Below, piece by piece: positions 10,283 through 19,607 of a DNA stretch of 64,000 nt; the stretch's first letter is position 1; each line of letters starts with the position of its first letter. The position numbers and the translations under genes are program-made. The notes beneath the pieces are model-generated. The model was not told the DNA's origin. It did not search any database and worked only from the letters and a program-made list of their open reading frames with translations. This DNA is from Leishmania martiniquensis (taxonomy: Eukaryota > Euglenozoa > Kinetoplastea > Trypanosomatida > Trypanosomatidae): contig NC_090168.1 in assembly GCF_017916325.1 (NCBI RefSeq), forward strand, positions 1,321,143 through 1,385,142. The letters run 5' to 3'.

Positions 10283-11605
10283 ATGTATTCGTTGCGACAT
10301 CAACGCTGTGGCAGCCATCACTGTGGCCGTGTACTGTCTGTCACCCTCGCTCTCCTGCTGGCTTTGGCATGTTGCTGCTGGACCTCTGTACACGCTCAGA
10401 ACCACATGCGTGAACTGGCAGAGCAGGAAGGCTTTGTCCTTCAGAGAGTTGTGAAAAGGGGCTCTGGCAGCGGCTGCAATGGTGCCGAGCCTGTGGCCAA
10501 AGACGCAGTCCTCGACAGTACAGACGCGCAGACGGGCTCCGATAGAAAAGCAGGTATCACAGCGACATCTGCTCACAGTAAGCAGTCCTTCTCCTCCCAC
10601 AAGACGGTAGAGAAGCCATCTATCGAGCCTGAGACAGCGTTCTCTGCAACCACCAGCGGCGTCGGCGCAGTGGCCAGGGGCGCCAGCTCCGATTCGGGGG
10701 CCGGTAGGGCCAGCAGAGACTCTGCGGCAGCGTCGTCTGGAGCGAATAATGACTCCTTTACTGCACATTCTTCATCCAATACGGAAAGAGAAGATCCGGC
10801 CGACTCTATGAAGGCCAAAACCACAGCCCCTTCAAGGGAGGTTACGACCACCCTAACCACCATCACGGCCTCTCCAATAGTGCAGCGCCCGGAGGATGGT
10901 GGCCTTTCAGGAAGTGCTACCGTTTGGATATTTCTCATTGTTTTCATTGTTGCCCTCGCCATGTACGGTGGACGGCTTTGCCCACGCGGATGCCCCTTCT
11001 TTGGTCATAACCGCGGCGGGCCTGATGGCCGAGCGCGCTCATCGATGGAGCCGCAGCAGCACCCGCTCTACTCCAGGCTACCCGGCCGCGACAACAGAAA
11101 CCGCGTAGTGGAGCCAGCATACGCAACAGCAGGGGACCCTTTCGGTGGCCACAAGCTTGGATACCTACCCCCGCCGACGCGCGGCAGCGTCGGTAACCAT
11201 AGCCTTTTCGTTGAAATGGAAAATAAGCCTATCAAGGCGATGCGAAGCCCCGGCGTGTGCTTTGGTGGCGGTAAGACGGATCCGTCAAGCCCTGCAGTGA
11301 CTGACAACGCCGTGGAAATGAGCGATTTTTTCGGTGATTCGGGCTCTTCGACCTCCCTGGTGGCTATGCAGGCATCGCAGCCGTCAACGAGCTCGGTAAA
11401 GTCGCTCCGAAAAAACAAGCTGACTCATGCCCCTGCTCCCCCGATGTCCTCCCTTGCCTTTGGTACGGCAGTATCGCCTCTGGGCTCGAATACAGGAAGC
11501 GTGCATAACCGATCGACTGCGTGCCCGCAGTCGATCGACGCCGCATCGGGCAGAGCGTCGCAGGCCACAGGTGCACCACGCCCGGAGAGCGCGTGGAAGT
11601 GGTAA
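10283..11605 (+). CDS. Signal-peptide, single-TM, Ser/Thr-rich surface-type protein
   Basis: A 440-aa protein I do not recognise. It has a hydrophobic N-terminal signal at about 17-36 with a likely cleavage after VHA38. A Ser/Thr/Ala-rich, mucin-like ectodomain runs from about 39 to 210. One transmembrane helix lies at about 212-230. A cytoplasmic tail of about 210 residues follows, with basic, proline-containing segments. This predicts a type I membrane glycoprotein on the surface or in the endomembrane system. It sits between CHAP genes 2 and 3, whose products are also membrane-anchored. The ATG at 10283 is chosen because the signal peptide starts there; in-frame upstream sequence is low-complexity leader. 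A 10-bp-stem palindrome lies within the 3' coding part (11511-11536). Confidence 0.8.
   Translation: MYSLRHQRCGSHHCGRVLSVTLALLLALACCCWTSVHAQNHMRELAEQEGFVLQRVVKRGSGSGCNGAEPVAKDAVLDSTDAQTGSDRKAGITATSAHSKQSFSSHKTVEKPSIEPETAFSATTSGVGAVARGASSDSGAGRASRDSAAASSGANNDSFTAHSSSNTEREDPADSMKAKTTAPSREVTTTLTTITASPIVQRPEDGGLSGSATVWIFLIVFIVALAMYGGRLCPRGCPFFGHNRGGPDGRARSSMEPQQHPLYSRLPGRDNRNRVVEPAYATAGDPFGGHKLGYLPPPTRGSVGNHSLFVEMENKPIKAMRSPGVCFGGGKTDPSSPAVTDNAVEMSDFFGDSGSSTSLVAMQASQPSTSSVKSLRKNKLTHAPAPPMSSLAFGTAVSPLGSNTGSVHNRSTACPQSIDAASGRASQATGAPRPESAWKW
11510..11537. repeat. Perfect 11-bp-stem palindrome inside a coding region
   Basis: cgatcgactgc and gcagtcgatcg are complementary around a 6-base loop. It lies in the 3' part of the signal-peptide/TM protein gene. 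Confidence 0.8.
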
Positions 11606-13011
11606 GATAAGTAAAGATACTGACTGGAAGCGGGACAAGGAGTGAAGATAGTACTGGAGTGACGTGCCGCGGACCCCGAGTGTGCTCACTGCGCGTGAAA
11701 GGTATCAACGTCACCGTCTCGACAGTTTTTCTCCCTCTTCCCCTCTCACTTGTGCCCCAGATGCAACTCCGCTCTTCATGCGGGCGTAGCGCTTCCCTTT
11801 GCAGCCTGTGGCCCCGCCCCAACTTTTGGTTGTGTGTGCATGCGACTGTGAGAGTGGTCAACGGACGCCGACTCGCTTTGTGTGTGTGTGTGTGTGTTTA
11901 GGTCTGTGCTTGGGGGTGTGGACGGCGTTTTCTTTTGTCTTAGCGACTCTCATTCTCTATTCCGCTCCTCCTCATCCTCTTTCTCTCTCTGTTATCCATA
12001 AAGAGGCCTCTCTGTCGGTTGCCTCTGGCCCTTTCTCATTTATCGGTACTACGGTTAGGGTCTCGGTTTTTATTTTTTTGCCAAACTTTTATTCCCTTGC
12101 TGGTGCCTTCAAGCGGCACACATCTCCACTGGATGGCAGTTATGCGGATGCGAATGCTGCGCATTGCGCTGCTGTTGTGAGCAGTTGTGTTATGTGTGTA
12201 TGCAGTGTGGCGGCTTGAAGTGGAGTCTCCTCTCTCTGTGTATGCATTGATATGTATTCCTTCTTCCTTGTTGCTCTTCCTCTTCTCCTCTGTGATCTAC
12301 GTTTCTGCGGAGTGCGCCAAAGATGCGAACAAGAGGTAGCACAAGCTGTGCGAGCGCGGTCTCTTCTGGGTGCACTCCCCAATGCAACTGGACGATTCTC
12401 TCGGTCTACTTCTTCCTGCTCTTCTCATTTGTTCTCCTCTTCTGGCGCTGCAGGGCCGCCTCGACCCGGTGCTGGCCTGCGGTACCCGGTCTGTGCGGAG
12501 GCCATGAGCCTGTGGCCTACCCCTGCGCCCCCTCTGTGCGTTGGCTGCGACGTCGGTGCGGGCGCTGTACCACCTCACTCCCGCTCGTCCCGACGGGCGG
12601 GCAAGTGCAGGCAGCAACCTGCTGCGTCCCGTGATGCGTGGAGGTGAGGTGAAACGTCGTCCTTGCCTTAATGTGCACTCTATGCCGTTGCAGTGGGACG
12701 GGCTGCGCGGCGCGAAACCGGGCTGGCGGGGCCCAGCTCTTTGACCCTGTTTCCGTACAACCGAGGCACTGGCTACCTATTGTTGTGCGTACTTGTTCGC
12801 ACACTTAGTCTTGCTGGAGTGGCGCGCCTGGTAGCGAAGGTGTCGTCGTTTCTCACATCACTCCCACTCGCCACTTTCCATGCGGCGCGAGTCTGCGCAG
12901 TTGAGTGAGCGCCACTGCTTTTGTGGTTTCCTACACCCTTGGCTTCTCTCCTTCCACACCTTTTTCGCAAGCGCTCGTGGTGACTCCATCACCGAGCCCC
13001 CCCTTCGAGCC
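11606..13011. other. Intergenic with SIDER-like repeat
   Basis: No convincing gene. Contains GT runs (11879-11897), pyrimidine tracts, and a dispersed repeat at about 12440-12740. A CT-rich run at about 12940-12970 precedes the next ATG. Confidence 0.5.
12440..12740 (+). repeat. SIDER-like dispersed element
   Basis: Positions 12554-12705 (152 bp) are identical to 34708-34859. The upstream part carries the tacccggtctgtgcggaggc signature, also seen in diverged form near 7553. Placement in a 3' UTR/intergenic region and degenerate non-coding sequence fit a short interspersed degenerate retroposon. The outer ends are uncertain. Confidence 0.6.
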
Positions 13012-13470
13012 ATGGGCTCTGTCTACTCTATATTCCGATGCGTTGGCGCGTCGCCGCTCGCGTTACATCGTCCAAGTACCAGCAGCGCTGAGGGCAAGGA
13101 AGTAAACCTCTGCCACGCCTCTGAGGTAAGCGAGAAAACGCTCTTCTGCAACCCGTCGCCTTTTCATCGCGTTTCCACATCGTCCGGTGCACGGGAATTG
13201 AGCAACCCTTCGTCCTCATTGCCATTATCAGTTTGGATGACACCTCCACTCGGGCACCTTCTTCTTTTCTCTGGAGTCTCCACGAATAGAAAGACGGCGC
13301 CTCGCCAGGGTTCATGGCGTCGGCGTGCTACGGCACATGTGCACAGCGTTTCAGACCCCCGCGGTAGAGACAGAAGTGTTGACTTCTCAGCGCAAACGTA
13401 CCAGACGTTTTTCGAGCTGGCCGTGGATGAACGCCGTATAAAGTTTTGGCAGCAGAAGCGTCTGTGCTAA
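13012..13470 (+). CDS. Small protein with N-myristoylation-type start (hypothetical)
   Basis: A 152-aa protein of unknown function. It begins MGSVYSIFRC. Gly2 with Ser6 fits the N-myristoyltransferase consensus, and Cys10 could be palmitoylated, so membrane or flagellar targeting by dual acylation is possible (inference). The rest is Ser/Pro/Arg-rich, with a short C-terminal segment that looks more structured (about 129-152, ending FWQQKRLC). No transmembrane helix in the mature region is evident. The frame is open upstream to 12880, but the ATG at 13012 has a strong context (gccatgggc) and follows a pyrimidine tract. Coding status is moderately supported. Confidence 0.55.
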   Translation: MGSVYSIFRCVGASPLALHRPSTSSAEGKEVNLCHASEVSEKTLFCNPSPFHRVSTSSGARELSNPSSSLPLSVWMTPPLGHLLLFSGVSTNRKTAPRQGSWRRRATAHVHSVSDPRGRDRSVDFSAQTYQTFFELAVDERRIKFWQQKRLC

Positions 13471-15218
13471 GGACGCAACTCAAGGTGATGTTAGCCTCAT
13501 AGAGGTCATTGCCTGCTGCTCTGCTGTGGCCGTTTACTTCCCCTCCGTCCCTCGCAGACGCGTCTTTCAAGCGGGCTGCGTGCTCACAGTGCCTAGACGT
13601 CGTGAGTGGTGAGATCGTCTGTGTGGACTGCGCTCTGTGCACCCGCGTGGGGCGTCTCCTCTCGTCCGTCACCTACACTTCCTTTTCCTCACAAAACAGG
13701 CATCCGCCAGGTGCGCCTCTCTTTCGCCCACTGTGTCGCTGTCGATGTGCTCTCAATCACTTGGTCCTTTTCTATCTGAAGACATGGTGCACACGCCCAT
13801 CGGGGACGCCGTCGCACATGTGGACAGGTTTCGATAGCTGTTGCTGCTGCTCATGGCTTTCTATCTATCTATGATTCATCAGAAACAAAAAAAAAAGACG
13901 CCGTTGCCTCCGCTTTCTTTGCCCTTGTCGCATCCTCAGGCGGCGGCGCGCCTTCTATCGCGCAAACGGCATTAGCACGCATAGATGCTTGGCGGACGCA
14001 TACGCGGCTCGGATCCTCTTTTCTGCTGCACTGCGTCCCAGGAGAGCATCCTCCCACGTGCTTCGTAGAGAGAGCGCTCAACGTTGCGTGTGTCTTTGCC
14101 GACCCTCCCTCCCCCCTCCCCTCTCCTACGCACCCTCCCTGTCCTCGGCTCAGCGACGCCTCAGGTGCAAAAAAGAATGAGCGTTTACACTGCCCCTCCC
14201 TCTTTTTTCCTTACTCGCTACTCACCTGCAAGTTGATCGGCGTTTCTTTTTTTTTTCTTTGCACCAGAGTCGAGTTCCACGTTTGTTATCGAATGCGGCA
14301 TGGGTACGCCGATTCAGTCCCTCACTGCTGCGAGAATATCAGCTTGTAGCTGTGTGCATGTGTGTGTGAGTGTGTGTGTGTGCCTGTTTGCCTGGGGTGG
14401 AGTGGCGCGGGGAACGCACCCATCTAGCGCATGGCGCTCTCGCATGACTCTCTGCCGTACGCCTTGTTCTCCCTCCTTTCCGCTCGCTTCTGTAGCTGCG
14501 CGCGTCTCTAATTGAGACTAGCCTGTGTAGTGCGACGCTTCCCCTGCGAGCGCAGTCACCATGAGTGCCGCACTGCCTTGTAAGAGTGAATGAGCTGAGT
14601 AGCGAATAGGTGATGAGCTGAGGACGCGCGCCACGCTGAGAGGGAGCTCCATGGATGGAGACATAGGCACACCCACTCACGCGTGGTGCCTACCAAAGCC
14701 GACGTAACTGTCGGGAAAGAGGCACAGAGTATGGAGGGATGGTCGTAAGGATGCCTTCTGAGGATTCAAAGGCAGCATGGGAGCTGTCTGCCTCCTTCTC
14801 TCTCTCCGACACACTTTTCTTGGCAAGGCTGAGGAAATTGTTGCTCGCTGTTGGCTGGAAGCTCAGAGTGTGCTGGACTCGAAGAAGAATTACGCAACCG
14901 TTTTCTAGTATTTGCGCCGTATCTGTGCGGCAGAAGCGCTGCGCCCGGTGAGGTTGGTGTGAAGCATATTTCCGCCGGGTCTTACCATGTGACTCTCTGG
15001 TTCATGTCACCCGCCGCCGCCGCCCCCCTCGAAACTTCTCCCCCTTGCCCCCTCAGAACGGCGCGCTTTTCTTCATTCGACTCACTTGAAACGTCTCTCA
15101 ATCTATTTCTCTTCCGGATGCATCTGCACCCCTGAGTAGATCGCCACCTGCAAAGCACCCAGCCCACCGCGACACTAACCTCATCAACACTTTTTCTCAG
15201 AACCCTTCTCTCGCTCTG
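13471..15218. other. Intergenic, no convincing gene
   Basis: Pyrimidine-rich tracts (14100-14150, 14190-14270), a GT run (14351-14385) and a CCG-rich stretch at 15009-15028. The candidate splice acceptor of the third CHAP gene closes the interval. Confidence 0.5.
15189..15200 (+). promoter_or_regulatory. Candidate trans-splice acceptor
   Basis: actttttctcag ends in AG at 15199-15200, 18 bases before the ATG at 15219. It is a good match to a polypyrimidine plus AG spliced-leader acceptor. Confidence 0.45.
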
Positions 15219-16373
15219 ATGCGTCATCGCCGGCCGTCATCTAGCGCTGCGAATGCTCCTGATGGCGCCGCCGCTCCCACTCATCTTCGTCCCTCGTCGT
15301 CGTCCTCGCCTCCGCCGTCGTTGCCGTTGCCGGCGCACAACGAGGTTTTATTCGCTGAACAGCGCGCGTCGGATCCGAGCGATGCAGAGATGTGCGACGC
15401 GTACGCGATGCGGCTGCTGAACCAGGCGAAGGATGAGGAGCGGTGCAGCGGGCCATACTGGCGCGTGCGCTGCTCCCGCAGCATCCTCGTTGGCCTTCTC
15501 ATCTGGGCAACGATTGGCCTCGTCGTGTACATGAAGCTTGACGGCACTGATTTCGGTTCAGAAGTCGGGCCCGCGACTTCGGACGCCGACACAAATCTAT
15601 CGCTACTCCCCGGCGGCTGTCGTGGCGAGCTTTGTCGGCAGGACGGCGGCGATGGGCCCTTTGGCGCCGTTCTTGGGGCCCACAACGGTGTCACTGCCTA
15701 CAGCAACTGCCACAGCGTCACCTGCATCTCTTTCCTAGAGCACAAGATTCCAATCCCGCTTCGGCCGGGGGCGTGGACTGCTCTCCGCACCCCGCACGCA
15801 AAGACGCGCCTCATGAAGACAGGGATGAAGTGGCAGTGCGTCGAGTACGCCCGACGCTACTGGATGCTGCGCGGCACGCCGGCCCCCGCTACCTTCGGTT
15901 CCGTTCACGGAGCTGCGGATATTTGGGGCGCTCTCGACTTTGTAACGCTTCTCGACAGTGCGACAAAGCTGCCACTGCTGAAGTTCCGAAATGGAGCAAA
16001 GGTGGGCGACGGTGGCAGCCGGCCCCGCGTAGGCGACTTAATCATCTACCCCCGTGACAACAACCGCTCGCTTCCCTTTGGCCATGTTGCGGTCGTGGTT
16101 GGGGTGGAAATGCCCTCGAAGCTGGATGCGGGTGACGCCTACAGGGATGCCGTCACCTCCGCATCAGCGTCACAGTCACGTCGACGTCACGGCCTCGTGT
16201 ACATAGCGGAGCAAAACTGGGACAGCTCGCCATGGCCGGATCCCTATCGCAACTACTCACGTTCGCTGCCGCTAGAGGTGCGGGAGTCGGCCGACGGACG
16301 GCCGCTGCAGTACACAATTCAGGATTCGTTCTGTGGCATTCAGGGCTGGGTGCGCTACGATGACGTGCCGTAG
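15219..16373 (+). CDS. Membrane-anchored CHAP amidase-like protein 3 (catalytic Cys present)
   Basis: A 384-aa type II membrane protein, paralogous to the two CHAP genes upstream. It has a Ser/Pro-rich N-terminus, a TM at about 88-105, the family motif PFGAVLGAHNGVTAYSNC at about 147-164, then the CHAP core: WQC207VEYARRYWMLRG, SVHGAADIW, GH289VAV and AE331QNW. Both the nucleophilic Cys and the His are present, so activity is plausible. Relative to copy 1 it has about 23 extra residues between the His and the Glu, including a Ser/Arg-rich loop. The ATG at 15219 is the first in frame and sits just after a splice-acceptor-like sequence. Confidence 0.88.
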   Translation: MRHRRPSSSAANAPDGAAAPTHLRPSSSSSPPPSLPLPAHNEVLFAEQRASDPSDAEMCDAYAMRLLNQAKDEERCSGPYWRVRCSRSILVGLLIWATIGLVVYMKLDGTDFGSEVGPATSDADTNLSLLPGGCRGELCRQDGGDGPFGAVLGAHNGVTAYSNCHSVTCISFLEHKIPIPLRPGAWTALRTPHAKTRLMKTGMKWQCVEYARRYWMLRGTPAPATFGSVHGAADIWGALDFVTLLDSATKLPLLKFRNGAKVGDGGSRPRVGDLIIYPRDNNRSLPFGHVAVVVGVEMPSKLDAGDAYRDAVTSASASQSRRRHGLVYIAEQNWDSSPWPDPYRNYSRSLPLEVRESADGRPLQYTIQDSFCGIQGWVRYDDVP

Positions 16374-17087
16374 CACAGACTTTGCTTATCTGCGCATGTG
16401 TGCATACATATGTTGTGCTAGTCGACTTGGGCCTGACTATCAGTGATGCTCTCCTCCACAGTTGTTGCGATAAGCGAGGAGCGCCTATGCAGGCGTCATA
16501 GCAGCCGGCCATCCCTTCTCTGCATTGCCACTCTTGCCAACATCATCATCCTCGCTGGCAGCAGTGTTCGATTAGTGCTCTTCTCGGGCTCGGCGCTGCT
16601 ACCGGTCGCCCCTCTCCCTACCTAGAAGGAGGCGCTCCCTGCACCTTTCCTGAAGCTGCACAATTCTGCTAAACATCTCCATCCCTACCGATCTTGTGGC
16701 TGTCACCAATCATCTAGGCAAATGGAACGGATCACCTCTTGACGACGGGACCATGTAGAGTACAGGCTGCAGCCCCGCTTTCGCCGCTTCACTGTCGATC
16801 CGTGGGGCTTGTTCTTCGGCAAAGCACTCCAGCGCGCACCAGGTACCGAGGCAGAAGCAATTACCGCAGATAACAGTCTCGCACTCGGCTCATCTGATCA
16901 CGCCGCTTTTAGCAAGACAGTGGCGGAACTCATCTTGGGCCCGCCCACTTCTCCCTGAGCCGAAGCAGCGAAAACGTCGTTGAAAACGCGCGCGTTGCGC
17001 CAGTGCTTGCTTCCACCAAAGGACGTCTAAAGCGAAGAGACGAACATGCGATGACCCTGAAGGCATAGCTTCAATTCGTTCGTCACT

Positions 17088-17318
17088 GTGGTGGAACTAC
17101 TGAGTGCGGTGCTCGACCAGACACTTGCTCGGCACGACGCCTTCATTGCAGACAGCTTCGCACTCGTCACGTCCTTTTCAGAGAAAGATGTCGTACAAGC
17201 CACACCGCCACTCACTCTCTACGAAGAAAATCACCAGGCACTGAAGAGCTGTGTGGAATTGCGTGCCGCCCAAAACGAAGCGTTAATGCTCTGGCGTGAG
17301 GCCCTCGCAGCCATTTGA
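17088..17318 (+). pseudogene. Possible decayed coding fragment
   Basis: An open stretch of about 76 codons without an ATG at its start. Its amino-acid mix looks protein-like, with heptad-like leucines and acidic residues (VELLSAVLDQ, ENHQALKSCVELRAAQNEAL), unlike the low-complexity translations around it. I do not recognise the parent. It may be a relic of a helical or coiled-coil protein, or chance. Confidence 0.25.
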
Positions 17319-18500
17319 AGCCTTTTGTAGCCATATCAGCTACCCAGACGGGGATCGCAACTCTTGCTTTCTCGGCGTCGACGTCCGATGACCGGCAGCA
17401 GCTGGAGCGCGGCAGACGCTCTCACAACCGTAATGGCTCCAGTTTCCCAGTGGACGGCGGGTAAGCTCGCACGAGTAGAGGCCACAGCGGAGGAAAGTAG
17501 CTTACGCAGCACCAATCATGAGCCGCCAAGTGCGTTGGGTGCGACTTTTGTGTGGGTCTGTCTGACGCGTCTTTGCGACCCCCTTCAACCCCCCCGGCCT
17601 GTATGCGCGACCGCTGCCATTCGGCCTCCCCTGTAGGCGCCAGCATCCAAGACGACAGGAGAACACAAACCACCGCGTAGCAGATTACCCAGTGTAGCGT
17701 CCATGATTCGCCATCTACTTCGAACTACGATGTCACATTCGCGCGTCATCAACGAAACGCACGTTCCTCGCTCGTCAGGCCTCCCTCACGGTGATGGAGC
17801 TGCCTACCAAGGCAAGTGGGCTGCCAGTGGCGGCATGAGGTGCAGGCAGCGTGCAGCCCAATGCTGCGCTGCCACGACGGTGCCCCGACTCCCGCCCCGC
17901 CTGCCTCCGCTATGGCGGCGCCCTACATGCGTCCACATGACGCGCGTGCGCCCAGCGGTCGAGGCAGACACTGTTTCACGACGCGGCCCGACAGTGCGCG
18001 GTGCGACTACGCGAGGCTCACTAGCGCGGTGCGGGCCTCCGCCCCTTACAGATCATCATCGCTGCACCCCCCCTCTCTCCTCCTCTCTCTCCACTAGACA
18101 AGGCCACCCCCCTGTCGCGGCACCTGCGGGCAGCCCAGCCAGGCAGTCGCGCCACAGGCGCCGCTACCAGGGTCAAGGCGCGCAGCCCCTCCGAGTGCAC
18201 CCCGGCGCCGCACGCGTCTGCAGAAGGAGCACGAGGGTGGGGAAAGGGGGACGCTACGCCGATGGCCCAGCTCGACAGCAGACGGCTGGCCCTAGACGGC
18301 GCCATCTGAGCCGTGGTACGGCAGAGGCTCGTAAGCGGTGGCGGTGCTCTCCAGTGTTTGCACGTGATGGGAAGGGGCACGCATAGAGCTCTAAAAGGGT
18401 GTGAGAACCTCAAGTGCCAGTGTGCATCCAGGCTTGATATTACGGAATCTGGTGGAAAAAATCTGAATCGTAAAGGCACTGGCCACCCGCTTCTACCCAA

Positions 18501-18689
18501 GACACCGACGCACCAGCTCTGGTGGTGACAGGGTCGAGTGCATCGAGCGTGGGAAGGCCAGCGACACCCGTCACCACGGATGCCGGTGGTCAGGTCGCGG
18601 ATGGCGTTGCGCCGGATCGGCCAGGGACCGCTATGACGTCTGTGCCATCCACACGATGGGGGAGCGCCAGCATGAAGCGAGCGCATCTC
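18501..18689 (-). repeat. S repeat, partial, inverted
   Basis: Reverse-complement match to the 3' half of the S repeat (compare 29080-29270). It starts at gacaccgacgcacc and ends at gcgcatctc, with unrelated sequence on both sides. Confidence 0.85.
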
Positions 18690-19569
18690 CGCAGTCTGGG
18701 TATTCGTGCGTGCTGCGGCCGTTATTCATGGACACTAGGCGAAAGCGACTCGACACTCTTTCACTCTTGTTCTTTTGTTTTCTTTTCAGGTGTTACTGCA
18801 AAGTCGGTGTGCGGCTTGCTGTATCTGTCCGAATATATTTTTCATGCGCATATTAGAGGAGGGGTAAATCGTGCGCACCGCAGGTGGTCACTCACAGCTT
18901 TTTGTGAGCGATCATCGTCGGCTCGTTCTCTTTCTGTGCCTCCTCCCTCCTGCCTGTTTTGATCGAAAAGGGCCAGGCCTGCGGCTTCATGCGGTACGCT
19001 TCTGTGCACCTCTCGTTCTCATACATAGTTTTTCTCTACGTTTGTTCCTCGTGGATCCTGTCGCCCTCTCATAGTGGCGACTTCAGATCGTTCACAGCTG
19101 AGCCCATCGCGGCGGCTCCTTGCAGGAGTGGTCGCTGAGGTTTTTTATCTCACTCCGTTTCTAGTGTGGTGTTGAATCTTTGCTGAGTGGACGACGGCAT
19201 TCGTTTCTTTTTCTCTCTCTGTGTGTGTGTGTTTCTGGAGAAAGGATCTCATCACATTTCGTTTTAGCATTTTGTTGCCCCGTTCACCCATCGCTTTGGT
19301 ACGCAGGCGGTTCTTGGCTGTTGAAGGAGTGGGCCCGTCTCGGTACATGGGTGTGCGCTTCTCATACTGCTTTTGGTAGGTATCACGGTTGTACCCCTCT
19401 CTGTATTTTCGCTGCTAGCCGAAGACGCGGGCGTCGGCATCACCGCCGCGTCGACCGAAGGCGATACCGGCATCTCTCTCAAGGCTACCCCGCTCTCGTA
19501 GTCCTTCCAGAGACCCTCTCTCTCTCGACTCGAACTGAAGCGCGACGGCAAGCGGAGGCCTGGGGACAA

Positions 19570-19578
19570 TTTTTTCAG
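19570..19578 (+). promoter_or_regulatory. Candidate trans-splice acceptor
   Basis: A ttttttcag-type sequence with AG at 19577-19578, about 30 bases before the ATG at 19608. A longer CT run lies at 19512-19527. Confidence 0.4.
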
Positions 19579-19607
19579 TTTTTTCCCCAAAGCGCTACGG
19601 CGAGGCG

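Larger units (their letters stand above)
16374..19607. other. Intergenic with decayed coding-like and repeat fragments
   Basis: No intact gene. 17088-17318 looks like an eroded coding fragment. About 18230-18340 resembles a diverged inverted L-repeat start, and 18501-18689 is an inverted partial S repeat. Pyrimidine tracts (19200-19230, 19512-19527) lead into the fourth CHAP gene. Confidence 0.5.

Noticed and set aside
17703..18386. 227-codon frame
   Set aside because: Arg/Pro/Ala-rich translation of GC-rich DNA overlapping diverged repeat sequence; no family features.
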